64,000 nucleotides of DNA, from NCBI RefSeq assembly GCF_010499265.1, contig NZ_JAAGSC010000043.1, forward strand, positions 193,843 to 257,842. Reading direction: 5' to 3'. The stretch is from Wenzhouxiangella limi (GTDB taxonomy: Bacteria; Pseudomonadota; Gammaproteobacteria; Xanthomonadales; Wenzhouxiangellaceae). Positions 8,110-16,331 of the stretch are shown piece by piece. The notes under the pieces were generated by a model. That model had not been told where the DNA came from and ran no database searches. It saw only the letters and a list, made by a program, of their open reading frames with translations. Both the position numbers and the translations under genes were made by a program. Every line of letters begins with the position of its first letter. Position 1 is the stretch's first letter.

Positions 8110-9306
8110 TCAGTGGAGAAAGCTCTGGCCGTCGGCCAGCGGCTCCAGGCTCAGATGCCGGGCCACGGTCTGGCCGATATCGGCAAAGCTTGAGCGCGCG
8201 CCGATCGAGCCCGGCTTCAGGCCGGCACCCAGCGCGAGCACGGGCACGTGCTCTCGGGTGTGGTCGGTGCCGGCAAAAGTCGGGTCGCAGCCGTGGTCGG
8301 CGGTCAGGATCAGCAGATCGTCGTCGCGAAGCCGGGTCAGCAGTTCCGGCAGGCGCTGGTCGAAGGCCTCGAGCGCGGCGGCATAGCCCTCCGGGTCGCG
8401 GCGATGGCCGTAGAGCATGTCGAAATCGACGAAGTTGGTCATCACCAGGCTGCGCTCGCCGGCTTGATCCACGGCGGCCAGCGTGGCGTCGAACAGGGCC
8501 ATGTTGCCGTCGGCCTTGATCTCCTGGCTGATGCCGGAGTGGGCGTAGATATCGGCGATCTTGCCCACCGCCAGCACTTCGCCGCCGCTGGCCACCAGTT
8601 TGTCGAGCACGGTTGGGGCGGGCGGCTTGAGGCTGTAGTCGCGCCGCTTGCCGGTGCGGGTGAAGCCGGAGCCGGCATCGCCGACGAAGGGCCGGGCGAT
8701 GACCCGGCCGATGTTGTAGGGCATCAACAGTTCGCGCGCGATGCGGCAGACCTCGTACAGGCGCTCCAGGCCGAAATGTTGTTCATGCGCGGCGATCTGG
8801 AACACCGAGTCGGCCGAGGTGTAGACGATGGGTTTGCCGGTGGCCACGTGTTCACCCCCCAGCCGGGCCAGGATCTCGGTGCCCGAGGCATGGCAGTTGC
8901 CGATCACGCCCGGCAGGCCGGCCTGCTCGACCAGATCGGCCAGCAGCGCGGGTGGAAACGTGTGCTCGGGCTCGCGAAAATAGCCGAAGTCGAAGCGCAC
9001 CGGCACCCCGGCGATCTCCCAGTGGCCGGACGGCGTGTCTTTGCCGGTGGACTGCTCGCGCGCAAATCCCCAGCTGCCCGTTACCGTCTCCGGACGCTGC
9101 AGGCCGGGGTTGTCGTGGCCAACGCTGGCGTGGTGGGCGTGGTTGAGACCCAGGCGGGCGAGGTTGGGGATCCTGAGCCCGGCTTGAGAAGCGCGCGCCG
9201 AGGCGACGTGGCCCAGGGTGTCGGCGCCGATATCGCCGAAACGCCCGGCGTCTTCGGCCTGGCCGATGCCCAGGGAATCCAGGACCAGAACAATGGCGCG
9301 GGACAT
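8110..9306 (-). CDS. deoB: Phosphopentomutase
   Basis: A 398-residue Mn-dependent alkaline phosphatase-superfamily mutase that converts (deoxy)ribose-1-phosphate to the 5-phosphate. It starts [15 protein letters not shown], with the metal aspartate, then D-T-L-G-H-V-A. Later metal sites appear as [20 protein letters not shown] and [10 protein letters not shown]. Length is close to the usual 390-407. It lies four bases after deoA. It links both phosphorylases of the operon to deoC. Confidence 0.97.
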   Translation of the reverse strand: MSRAIVLVLDSLGIGQAEDAGRFGDIGADTLGHVASARASQAGLRIPNLARLGLNHAHHASVGHDNPGLQRPETVTGSWGFAREQSTGKDTPSGHWEIAGVPVRFDFGYFREPEHTFPPALLADLVEQAGLPGVIGNCHASGTEILARLGGEHVATGKPIVYTSADSVFQIAAHEQHFGLERLYEVCRIARELLMPYNIGRVIARPFVGDAGSGFTRTGKRRDYSLKPPAPTVLDKLVASGGEVLAVGKIADIYAHSGISQEIKADGNMALFDATLAAVDQAGERSLVMTNFVDFDMLYGHRRDPEGYAAALEAFDQRLPELLTRLRDDDLLILTADHGCDPTFAGTDHTREHVPVLALGAGLKPGSIGARSSFADIGQTVARHLSLEPLADGQSFLH

Positions 9307-9310
9307 GGCC

Positions 9311-10645
9311 TTAGCCTCCTTTTGACGCGGTGGTGATCAGGCGCGCGACCAGCGGGTCGCTGCGGCCTTGCTCGTCGCCTATCGTAACGGCCGCGCGGAT
9401 CGCGCGCGCGGCCTGGTCGGCCGCAGCCCGGTCGGCGGCATGAACAATGGCCAGCGGTTTGTTTTGATCCACCGTCTCCCCAGGGCGTGCCAGTTGGCTT
9501 AAGCCGACGGCCGGATCGATGGTATCGGCCGCGCGCCGGCGACCGCCGCCGAGGCCGACCACGGTCAGTCCGACTGCGCGCATGTCGAGCGCCCGGACAA
9601 CGCCGGCTGTCTCGGGATACACCGGTTCGACGACCGCTGCCCGGGCCAGAACGCGCGGGTAGGTCTCGAGCAGGTCTGCCGGTCCGCCGAGCGCGCTGAC
9701 CATGCGCGCGAAGCGCTCGGCCACCGAACCGGCCTGCCAGCGTCGGTCGAGCTCGGCCAGGGCCTGCGCTTCGTCTTCGGCCAGCCCGCCCAGCAGCAGC
9801 ATCCGCGCCGACAATCGGCGGCTAAGGTCGAACAGGCGCCCGCCTTGCCGCTGCCCGGTCAACAGGTCCAGGACTTCAAGCACCTCCAGCGCGTTGCCGG
9901 CGCTGTCGCCCAGCGGCTGGTCCATGTCGGTCAGCAGCGCTTCGGCCGGCGTGCCGGCTTCGGTGGCGACCTCGACCAGCGCCCGGGCCAGCGCCTCGGC
10001 CCGGGCCGCTTCGGCCATGAAGGCGCCGGAGCCGGTCTTGACGTCGAGCACCAGCCCGTCCAGGCCTTCGGCCAGCTTCTTGCTGAGGATGGAGGCGACG
10101 ATCAGCGGCAGGCAGTCGACCGTGGCGGTGACGTCGCGGATGGCGTACAGCCGGCGGTCGGCCGGGGCCAGATCGTCGGTCTGGCCGATGATGGCCACGC
10201 CGACCTCGCGCACGATGCGGGCAAAGTGGTCGGGGGTCGGGAACGGGTCGTAGCCCGGGATCGCCGCCAGCTTGTCCAGCGTGCCGCCGGTGTGGCCCAG
10301 GCCGCGTCCGGAAATCATCGGCACGTGTCCACCGCAGGCCGCGACCCACGGCCCGATCAGCAGCGAGGTGGCGTCACCCACACCACCGGTGGAGTGCTTG
10401 TCGAGCACCGGCCCGTCAAGGCCGGCATCGCGCCACTGCATCGCCCGCCCGGAGTCGCGCATGGCCCGGGTCAGGCTGGCGATTTCGGTCCGGTCCAGGC
10501 CGCGCCAGTAGACGGCCATGGCGAACGCGCCCAGCTGCTCGTCGCTGATGCGCCCGTCGCTGACCGCCTGAACGAGGGCTTCGATGCTCGCCTGGCTCAG
10601 CGCCTGGCCGTCGCGCTTGGCCCGAATCAGTTCCTGGAACAGCAT
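9311..10645 (-). CDS. deoA: Thymidine phosphorylase
   Basis: A 444-residue enzyme that phosphorolyses thymidine and deoxyuridine to base and deoxyribose-1-phosphate. ATG at 10645-10643 gives the standard N-terminus [13 protein letters not shown]. It contains [25 protein letters not shown] and V-K-T-G-S-G-A-F-M, all diagnostic. The start ATG shares its A with the deoC stop (TGATG), so the two are translationally coupled. The C-terminal domain is complete. Confidence 0.97.
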   Translation of the reverse strand: MLFQELIRAKRDGQALSQASIEALVQAVSDGRISDEQLGAFAMAVYWRGLDRTEIASLTRAMRDSGRAMQWRDAGLDGPVLDKHSTGGVGDATSLLIGPWVAACGGHVPMISGRGLGHTGGTLDKLAAIPGYDPFPTPDHFARIVREVGVAIIGQTDDLAPADRRLYAIRDVTATVDCLPLIVASILSKKLAEGLDGLVLDVKTGSGAFMAEAARAEALARALVEVATEAGTPAEALLTDMDQPLGDSAGNALEVLEVLDLLTGQRQGGRLFDLSRRLSARMLLLGGLAEDEAQALAELDRRWQAGSVAERFARMVSALGGPADLLETYPRVLARAAVVEPVYPETAGVVRALDMRAVGLTVVGLGGGRRRAADTIDPAVGLSQLARPGETVDQNKPLAIVHAADRAAADQAARAIRAAVTIGDEQGRSDPLVARLITTASKGG

Positions 10646-11412
10646 CAGTAGCGGCTGCGCAGATCGACCGGTCTGACCCCGGATCCAAGGCGTTGGAGCA
10701 GGTCGTCGAGCAAGCCGGACGCGCCGAAGCGGAAGCGCTCCGGGCGCAGCCACTGCTCGCCGAGAATCTCGCGTCCAAGGTCCAGGTAGACGGCTGCCTG
10801 CTCGGTGGTGCGGATGCCGCCGGCGGCCTTGAACCCGACCGGCCGGCCGCTGTCGCGGATGGTTTCCATCATGACCGCGGCGGCCTCCGGGGTGGCGTTG
10901 ACGGCGACCTTGCCGGTGGAGGTCTTGAGAAAGTCGGCGCCGGCGGCCAGGGCGATCTCGGCGGCGGTCCGGATCAGTTCGGAGGATTTCAATTCCCCGG
11001 TTTCCAGGATGACCTTGAGCACATGACCGCTGCTGGCCTGGCGGCAGCGGCTGACCAGGTGGTAACCCAGGCGCTCGTCGCCGCTCATCAGGGCGCGGTA
11101 GGGAAACACCAGGTCGATTTCATCGGCGCCGCTGGTCAGGGCCGCACGGATCTGGTCGACGACCTCGTCGGCCGACTGGTCTCCTTCGGGAAAGTTAACC
11201 ACCGTGGCGACCCGCACGGTGTCCTGAAGGTCGAGATTCGCAAGCGCGGTGCGCGCCTGCGCGACCAGGTGGGTCAGAACGCAGACGGCGGCCGGATGCC
11301 CGCCCTTTGTGTTGGCGCGTCGGCACAGGCGCTGGATGTCCTCATCCGTATCCGTATCGTCGAGGCTGGTCAGGTCGAGCAGGGAGAGCACGAGTCGGGC
11401 GGTATCTTGCAT
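10645..11412 (-). CDS. deoC: Deoxyribose-phosphate aldolase
   Basis: A 255-residue class I aldolase that cleaves 2-deoxyribose-5-phosphate into acetaldehyde and glyceraldehyde-3-phosphate. Visible motifs are D-L-T-S-L early, V-A-T-V-V-N-F-P-E-G, E-I-D-L-V-F-P-Y, K-V-I-L-E-T-G-E-L, F-L-K-T-S-T-G-K (the Schiff-base lysine region) and G-F-K-A-A-G-G-I-R. It resembles the longer E. coli type (259 residues). It is first in the five-gene operon, so the promoter should lie in 11413-11520. No DeoR or CytR gene and no nucleoside transporter are in the neighbourhood. Confidence 0.96.
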   Translation of the reverse strand: MQDTARLVLSLLDLTSLDDTDTDEDIQRLCRRANTKGGHPAAVCVLTHLVAQARTALANLDLQDTVRVATVVNFPEGDQSADEVVDQIRAALTSGADEIDLVFPYRALMSGDERLGYHLVSRCRQASSGHVLKVILETGELKSSELIRTAAEIALAAGADFLKTSTGKVAVNATPEAAAVMMETIRDSGRPVGFKAAGGIRTTEQAAVYLDLGREILGEQWLRPERFRFGASGLLDDLLQRLGSGVRPVDLRSRY

Positions 11413-11476
11413 GGGCTGATTTTGGCTTTGGAGGCACAGACAAAGAGAATCATAAACCGGACCGGCTAACTAGCGG

Positions 11477-11505
11477 TTGAGATTTGCATCGTTTACCGCT
11501 ATTCT
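11477..11505 (+). promoter_or_regulatory. Promoter of tRNA-Lys
   Basis: TTGAGA at 11477-11482 and TATTCT at 11500-11505 are separated by 17 bases, close to the sigma-70 consensus. The mature tRNA begins 20 bases after the -10 box. The methyltransferase gene behind the tRNA has no obvious promoter of its own and may also use this one. Confidence 0.55.
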
Positions 11506-11524
11506 TGCCGGCTTGCTGTAGTTC

Positions 11525-11599
11525 GGGCCGTTAGCTCAATGGTAGAGCAGTAGGCTTTTAACCTATTGGTTGAAGGTTCGAGTCCTTCACGGCCCACCA
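11525..11599 (+). tRNA. tRNA-Lys (anticodon TTT)
   Basis: A full cloverleaf can be drawn. The acceptor stem GGGCCGT pairs with ACGGCCC, the D stem is GCTC/GAGC, the anticodon stem is GTAGG/CCTAT with loop CTTTTAA (anticodon TTT at 11557-11559), and the T arm contains GGTTCGAGTCC. The CCA end is encoded at 11597-11599 after discriminator A11596. It closely resembles gammaproteobacterial lysine tRNAs. Confidence 0.97.
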
Positions 11600-11623
11600 T
11601 TCTTCCCGCCGGCTTTTGATCCC

Positions 11624-12268
11624 ATGGCCGAGTCCCGCGTTCCATGGTCTTCGCAGCCCGGTCCGCATCGGCGGCTGGACGAGGTCGTGCGTCGGCATTT
11701 GTCGACGATCTGGCGCCAGCCGGTTCATGGCTTCAGCCAGGCAGCTTTTGATGTCGTGGGTCACCTGGCCGAGACCGATCTGATCCTGGATGCCGGTTGC
11801 GGCACCGCACAATCCACGGCTGCCCTGGCGCGTCGGTTTCCGGACCATACCGTCATTGGCGTCGATCGCTCCAAATCACGTCTGGCGCGGGCACCCGATC
11901 TTCCCGGCAATGCCTTCGCCGTCCGGGCTGACCTGGCTGATTTCTGGCGACTGGCCAGGATGGCAGGCTGGCAGCTTCGTCGCCACTACCTGCTTTACCC
12001 GAACCCCTGGCCCAAGCCCGGTCACCTGCAGCGGCGCTGGCATGCCCATCCGGTTTGGCCGGATCTGCTGGCGCTGGGTGGATGGCTGGAGCTGCGGACC
12101 AATTTCGACCGCTATGCCGAAGAATTTGCCCGGGCGCTGGAACTGGCCGGGCATCCGTCTCACCTGCAAGTGCTATCGTTAGCCCCGGAAGCGGCGATCA
12201 GCGCTTTCGAGACCAAGTACGCGCGAAGCGGTCATCGACTGTACCGGGTGACCGCGGACTTGGGATAA
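11624..12268 (+). CDS. TrmB-like SAM-dependent methyltransferase
   Basis: A 214-residue class I methyltransferase. The SAM-binding motif D-A-G-C-G-T-A-Q-S-T appears near residue 54, followed by V-I-G-V-D-R-S. The block Y-P-N-P-W-P-K-P-G-H-L-Q-R-R-W is a variant of the F-P-D-P-W-P-K motif of tRNA (guanine46-N7)-methyltransferase TrmB. The C-terminal L-R-T-N-F-D-R-Y-A-E-E-F fits the same fold. It is somewhat shorter than TrmB (about 235-240), and the catalytic motif has N for D, so it may be a paralogue. ATG 11624 lies 25 bases after the 3' end of tRNA-Lys, with no clear ribosome site or promoter between them. That suggests cotranscription with the tRNA. Confidence 0.75.
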   Translation: MAESRVPWSSQPGPHRRLDEVVRRHLSTIWRQPVHGFSQAAFDVVGHLAETDLILDAGCGTAQSTAALARRFPDHTVIGVDRSKSRLARAPDLPGNAFAVRADLADFWRLARMAGWQLRRHYLLYPNPWPKPGHLQRRWHAHPVWPDLLALGGWLELRTNFDRYAEEFARALELAGHPSHLQVLSLAPEAAISAFETKYARSGHRLYRVTADLG

Positions 12269-12299
12269 CCCCAGTTGATTCCACGGAGGAAAAATCCAG

Positions 12300-13106
12300 A
12301 TGCGTTTGAGTTCAATTGTTGCGGGCGGCGCGTTGGCCCTGCTGCTTTCCACGCCCGGCCTCGCCGATGATGATCTGCGAACGGTCATCGCCGATCCGGA
12401 CCGACCCGCCGACCAGGCTGCGCGGGATACGTCTCGAAATCCTTACGAAACGCTGACCTTCTTCGGCCTGCGGCCGGACATGACGGTGGTCGAGATTTCG
12501 CCTGCGGGCGGCTGGTATACCGAAATTCTCGGTCCCTACCTGAAGGATGAAGGTCATCTGATCGCCGCGCACTGGGACATGGACGGCGACGACGTGCCCG
12601 ATTTCTATCGCCGAATCCGGGGCGAGTTCGAGGAGCGCGTGGCCGACACCGAGCGGTTCGGCGACATTGAGATCATTCCCTTCGCCCCGCCGGAGAAGGT
12701 GGACCTGGGCGAGCCGGGCTCGGCCGATCTGGTGTTGACCTTCCGCAACGTGCACAGCTACAAGCGCGCCGGCACCTTCGGCGATGTCGTCGACGCTGCC
12801 CATGCCGTGCTCAAGCCCGGCGGCGTGCTGGGCGTGGTCAGCCACCGCCTGCCCGAAGACCGCGAGCAGGATCCAGAAGCCCGTTCCGGCTACGTCCAGC
12901 AGAGCTGGGTCGTGGCCATGGCCGAGTCGCGCGGTTTCCGGCTGGAAGAAGCCGCCGAGATCAACGCCAATCCGCGCGATACAGCTGACCATCCTTCCGG
13001 GGTCTGGAGTCTGCCGCCGAGCCTGCGCGAGGGTGAAGAGAGCGCGGAGCGCTTTCGTGCTATTGGCGAATCTGACCGATTTACCCTGAAGTTCGTAAAA
13101 CGCTGA
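12300..13106 (+). CDS. Exported SAM-dependent methyltransferase-fold protein
   Basis: A 268-residue protein with a clear signal peptide (residues 1-22, cleavage after T-P-G-L-A). It is followed by a methyltransferase-like fold: T-V-V-E-I-S-P-A-G-G-W-Y-T at the SAM-binding position, D-L-V-L-T-F-R-N-V-H, and L-K-P-G-G-V-L-G-V-V. This matches a widespread family of predicted periplasmic methyltransferases (COG4798-like). A GGAGG at 12285-12289 supports ATG 12300. How SAM would reach the periplasm is unclear, so the biochemical role is uncertain. It follows the TrmB-like gene by 31 bases. Confidence 0.8.
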   Translation: MRLSSIVAGGALALLLSTPGLADDDLRTVIADPDRPADQAARDTSRNPYETLTFFGLRPDMTVVEISPAGGWYTEILGPYLKDEGHLIAAHWDMDGDDVPDFYRRIRGEFEERVADTERFGDIEIIPFAPPEKVDLGEPGSADLVLTFRNVHSYKRAGTFGDVVDAAHAVLKPGGVLGVVSHRLPEDREQDPEARSGYVQQSWVVAMAESRGFRLEEAAEINANPRDTADHPSGVWSLPPSLREGEESAERFRAIGESDRFTLKFVKR

Positions 13107-13220
13107 CCCTGTCTTGCGTTGCAGCTGTCAGCCTTGCCGGATGCGGGGCTGACTCTTCACGACCCGCTGAATGTCGCAGAGTATCCTCCAGCGCTGTTTT
13201 TACAAAAAGTTTCCCGCGCC

Positions 13221-13802
13221 ATGCCCGACCTGCTACGACTGGTTTATGCCAGCAAAACCAATTTCGAACCGACGGCGCAGGGTGCCGCGGTCGACCCGGT
13301 CGTGGCGGAAATCCTGGCCCAGTCCCGGCGCAACAACGAGCCCAATAACATCGGCGGTGTGCTGTGCTACGGCGACGGTTACTTCTTTCAGTGCCTGGAA
13401 GGAGAGCGCGCCGAGGTGGAGCGTTTGTACGATCGTTTGCTGGATGATGATCGGCACCGTGATGTCACCCTGCTCAGCAAGCGTCCCGTGCCGCAACGCA
13501 TGTTCAAGCTGTGGAGCATGAAATTCATGAACGTGGACGCCAAGATTCGGCGCATGCTGCAGATTGAAAAACTGGAAAGCTTCGTGCCGCACCAATTCAG
13601 CGATTTGATGGTCGAGCGCCTTCTGATCGAATTGCGCGATGCCTCAGAACGGCGCCAGCCTGCTCTCCTCGGGCAGCAACGAAGCGGCACGGGAGCCCGT
13701 CAGGCGGGCGCGACCCGCGAATTCATGCCGGGCTTGATGTTTGCCACCACCGCCGGCGTGACGGCGATTCTTGTCGGTTTGATGCTTGCGGGTCTGATCT
13801 GA
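13221..13802 (+). CDS. BLUF-domain blue-light sensor with C-terminal membrane helix
   Basis: A 193-residue protein. Residues 1-105 form a BLUF (FAD-binding blue-light) domain: L-L-R-L-V-Y-A-S with the photoactive Y9, N39 in R-R-N-N, Q57 in F-F-Q-C-L-E-G, and W98/M100 in L-W-S-M-K-F. All key photocycle residues known from PixD/AppA are kept. A helical stretch and a polar linker follow, then a strongly hydrophobic segment at about 168-193 ending at the C-terminus. This predicts a tail-anchored membrane protein. ATG 13221 is chosen because the domain begins there. No output domain is present, so the partner is unknown. The next gene, parC, is 38 bases away and probably unrelated. Confidence 0.85.
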   Translation: MPDLLRLVYASKTNFEPTAQGAAVDPVVAEILAQSRRNNEPNNIGGVLCYGDGYFFQCLEGERAEVERLYDRLLDDDRHRDVTLLSKRPVPQRMFKLWSMKFMNVDAKIRRMLQIEKLESFVPHQFSDLMVERLLIELRDASERRQPALLGQQRSGTGARQAGATREFMPGLMFATTAGVTAILVGLMLAGLI

Positions 13803-13840
13803 TCTGACAAGGCGGCAGGATCTGGGCGACAATTCGGTTC

Positions 13841-16087
13841 ATGAACGAATCGACCTCGCCCACCAGCCCTTTCGAACAAGTCCCGCTTCGCACTTACGCC
13901 GAGCGCGCCTACCTCGACTACGCCATGTACGTGGTCCTGGATCGGGCGCTGCCGCATGTCGGTGACGGCCTCAAGCCTGTCCAGCGGCGCATTATCTATG
14001 CGATGAGCGAGCTGGGGCTGTCGGCGGCCTCCAAGCACAAGAAGTCGGCCCGCACCGTCGGCGATGTGATCGGCAAGTTCCATCCGCACGGCGATTCGGC
14101 CTGCTACGAGGCCATGGTGCTGATGGCCCAACCGTTTTCTTACCGCTATCCGCTGGTCGACGGCCAGGGCAATTTCGGCTCGCCCGATGATCCCAAGTCC
14201 TTTGCCGCCATGCGCTATACCGAGTCGCGCCTGGCCCCGTACGCGCGCACCCTGCTGGCCGAGCTCGGTCAGGGCACGACCGACTGGGCGCCCAACTTCG
14301 ACGGCACGCTCAAAGAGCCGAAGCTTTTGCCCGCGCGCCTGCCCAACCTGCTGCTCAACGGCGGCCAGGGCATCGCCGTGGGCATGGCCACCGACATCCC
14401 ACCGCACAACTTGCGCGAGGTGGTCGCCGCCTGCGTGCGCCTGCTGGAAAAAAAGACCGCCAGCGTCGCCGAGCTGTGCGAACACATCCAGGGCCCGGAC
14501 TTTCCCACCGGCGGCGAGATCGTAACGTCGCGCAAGGACATCCTGGCGATCTACGAGACCGGTCACGGCGGCGTGCGCCAGCGCGCGGTCTGGGAGCGCG
14601 AGGGCGAGGAACTCATCGTCACGGCGCTGCCGCACCAGGTCTCGCCGGCCAAGGTGCTCGAGCAGATCGCGGCCCAGATGCAGGCCAAGAAGCTGCCGCT
14701 GGTGGCTGATCTTCGCGACGAGTCCGACCACGAGCACCCGACCCGCCTGGTGATCGTGCCGCGCAGCAACCGGGTCGACGTCGCAGCACTCATGGATCAC
14801 CTGTTCGCCACCACCGACCTGGAGAAGTCGATCCGGGTCAACCTCAACGTGATCGGAAACGACGGCCGACCCGGGGTGCTCAACCTGAAAGAGCTTCTGA
14901 CCGAGTGGCTGGCGTTTCGACGGGCCACCGTGACCCGGCGGCTGGAGTTCCGGCTCGACCAGGTGGTCGATCGTCTGCACGTGCTCGACGGCCTGCTGAT
15001 CGCGTTTCTCAATATCGACGAGGTCATCCACATCATCCGCACCGAAGACGAGCCCAAGCCGGTGCTGATGGCGCGCTTTGGCCTGACCGGCACCCAGGCC
15101 GAGGCCATCCTGGAGCTCAAGCTCCGGCATCTGGCGCGCCTGGAGGAGATGAAGATCCGTGGTGAGAAAGACGAGCTTGACGAAGAGCGCAAGCGCCTTG
15201 AAGCCGTTCTGGGCTCGCCGAAGAAACTGACCCGCCTGATCCGCGACGAGTTGCTCGAGGATGCCGAAAAGTACGGTGACGAACGGCGCTCGCGCCTGGT
15301 TCGGCGCGAGGCCGCCCAGGCCCTGAAAGAAACCGATCTGGTCACGGCCGAGCCGGTCACCGTGGTCTTGAGCGAGCAGGGCTGGGTGCGCGCGGCCAAG
15401 GGTCACGAGATCAAGCCCGAAGAGCTCAACTACCGCTCCGGTGATGCCTTTATGGCCGCCGCGCGCGGGCGCAGCAACCAGCTGGCCTGTTTCCTCGATT
15501 CAGCCGGCCGCAGCTATTCTCTGCCAGCCCACGAACTGCCCAGCGCGCGCAGCCTGGGCGAGCCCCTGACCGGGCGCTTTTCGCCGCCCTCGGGCGCGGC
15601 GTTTCGCACCCTGGCCATCGGCGCGCCTGAGGATCGGGTGCTGGTAGCCAGCGATGCCGGCTACGGCTTCGTCACCCGGATGGAAAATCTGTACACCCGC
15701 CAGAAAGCCGGCAAGCAGTTGCTCAGCGTGCCGGCCGGCGCCGACGTGCTGGCGCTGGCGCCGGTGGCCGAATCGGAAGAGGGCGTGCTGGTTGCGGCCA
15801 CAAGCGCAGGTTACCTGCTGGCCTTCTACTTAAGCGAGCTGCCCGAGCTGGCCCGAGGCAAGGGCAACAAGCTCATCAATATCCCGCCCAAGGCGCGAAA
15901 GCAGGGCGAGAAAGTCGCCGGCGCCATCGCCATCGCCGCCGGCCAGGACTGCCTGGTCTGGGCCGGCCAGCGCTACTTGCGCCTGAGCTGGAACGACACC
16001 GAAAACTACTGGGGCGAGCGCGCCCAGCGCGGCAGCAAGCTTCCAAGAGGCTTCCAGAAAGTGACCAGGTTGACCTTGGCTGAATGA
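13841..16087 (+). CDS. parC: DNA topoisomerase IV subunit A
   Basis: The 748-residue product is the DNA-cleaving subunit of topoisomerase IV, which decatenates daughter chromosomes with ParE. The active-site tyrosine is Y126 in A-M-R-Y-T-E-S-R-L. The quinolone-determining stretch [10 protein letters not shown] has the wild-type serine and glutamate. The N-terminal [14 protein letters not shown] and the C-terminal beta-propeller (from about residue 500) match E. coli ParC in length (752). parE is not adjacent. The gene runs toward the convergent ABC transporter, with a palindromic repeat between them. Confidence 0.97.
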   Translation: MNESTSPTSPFEQVPLRTYAERAYLDYAMYVVLDRALPHVGDGLKPVQRRIIYAMSELGLSAASKHKKSARTVGDVIGKFHPHGDSACYEAMVLMAQPFSYRYPLVDGQGNFGSPDDPKSFAAMRYTESRLAPYARTLLAELGQGTTDWAPNFDGTLKEPKLLPARLPNLLLNGGQGIAVGMATDIPPHNLREVVAACVRLLEKKTASVAELCEHIQGPDFPTGGEIVTSRKDILAIYETGHGGVRQRAVWEREGEELIVTALPHQVSPAKVLEQIAAQMQAKKLPLVADLRDESDHEHPTRLVIVPRSNRVDVAALMDHLFATTDLEKSIRVNLNVIGNDGRPGVLNLKELLTEWLAFRRATVTRRLEFRLDQVVDRLHVLDGLLIAFLNIDEVIHIIRTEDEPKPVLMARFGLTGTQAEAILELKLRHLARLEEMKIRGEKDELDEERKRLEAVLGSPKKLTRLIRDELLEDAEKYGDERRSRLVRREAAQALKETDLVTAEPVTVVLSEQGWVRAAKGHEIKPEELNYRSGDAFMAAARGRSNQLACFLDSAGRSYSLPAHELPSARSLGEPLTGRFSPPSGAAFRTLAIGAPEDRVLVASDAGYGFVTRMENLYTRQKAGKQLLSVPAGADVLALAPVAESEEGVLVAATSAGYLLAFYLSELPELARGKGNKLINIPPKARKQGEKVAGAIAIAAGQDCLVWAGQRYLRLSWNDTENYWGERAQRGSKLPRGFQKVTRLTLAE

Positions 16088-16114
16088 ACGTCGCCGTCCT
16101 GGCAAAGATCTCAT

Positions 16115-16282
16115 TTAACCGCAGATGAACGCAGATGAACGCAGATAGAAGAGGATAGAAAAAGAAACATACCCTGCTACTCGAACGGCACTGAGTAAAC
16201 GGCTTGCGCATTCTGCAGGGCGCCAATTGCCCTGTCATGAGAAAACTCATCTGCGTTCATCCGCGTTCATCTGCGGTAAAAA
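16115..16282. repeat. Palindromic decamer repeat element, copy 1
   Basis: The left arm (about 16117-16146) contains tandem GCAGATGAAC decamers starting at 16121 and 16131. The right arm (about 16246-16282) is its inverted copy with CTGCGTTCAT, CCGCGTTCAT and CTGCGGTAAAAA. Arms of about 30 bases enclose roughly 100 bases of unrelated sequence, which holds a small AGGGC/GCCCT hairpin. The element fills the space between the convergent parC and ABC transporter genes. The same arm sequence recurs at 26928 and 27772. Confidence 0.9.
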
Positions 16283-16331
16283 GCCAAGCTGGTAACGGTT
16301 GCTGCTACACAGCGCTGCCTCGCGTTCAGAC

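Noticed and set aside
13700-15406. 568-codon minus-strand open frame over parC
   Set aside because: parC is unmistakable on the plus strand; the antisense frame is a GC-bias artefact.
16200-16240. Transposase remnant within the palindromic element
   Set aside because: The inner sequence has no coding frame or insertion-sequence motif.
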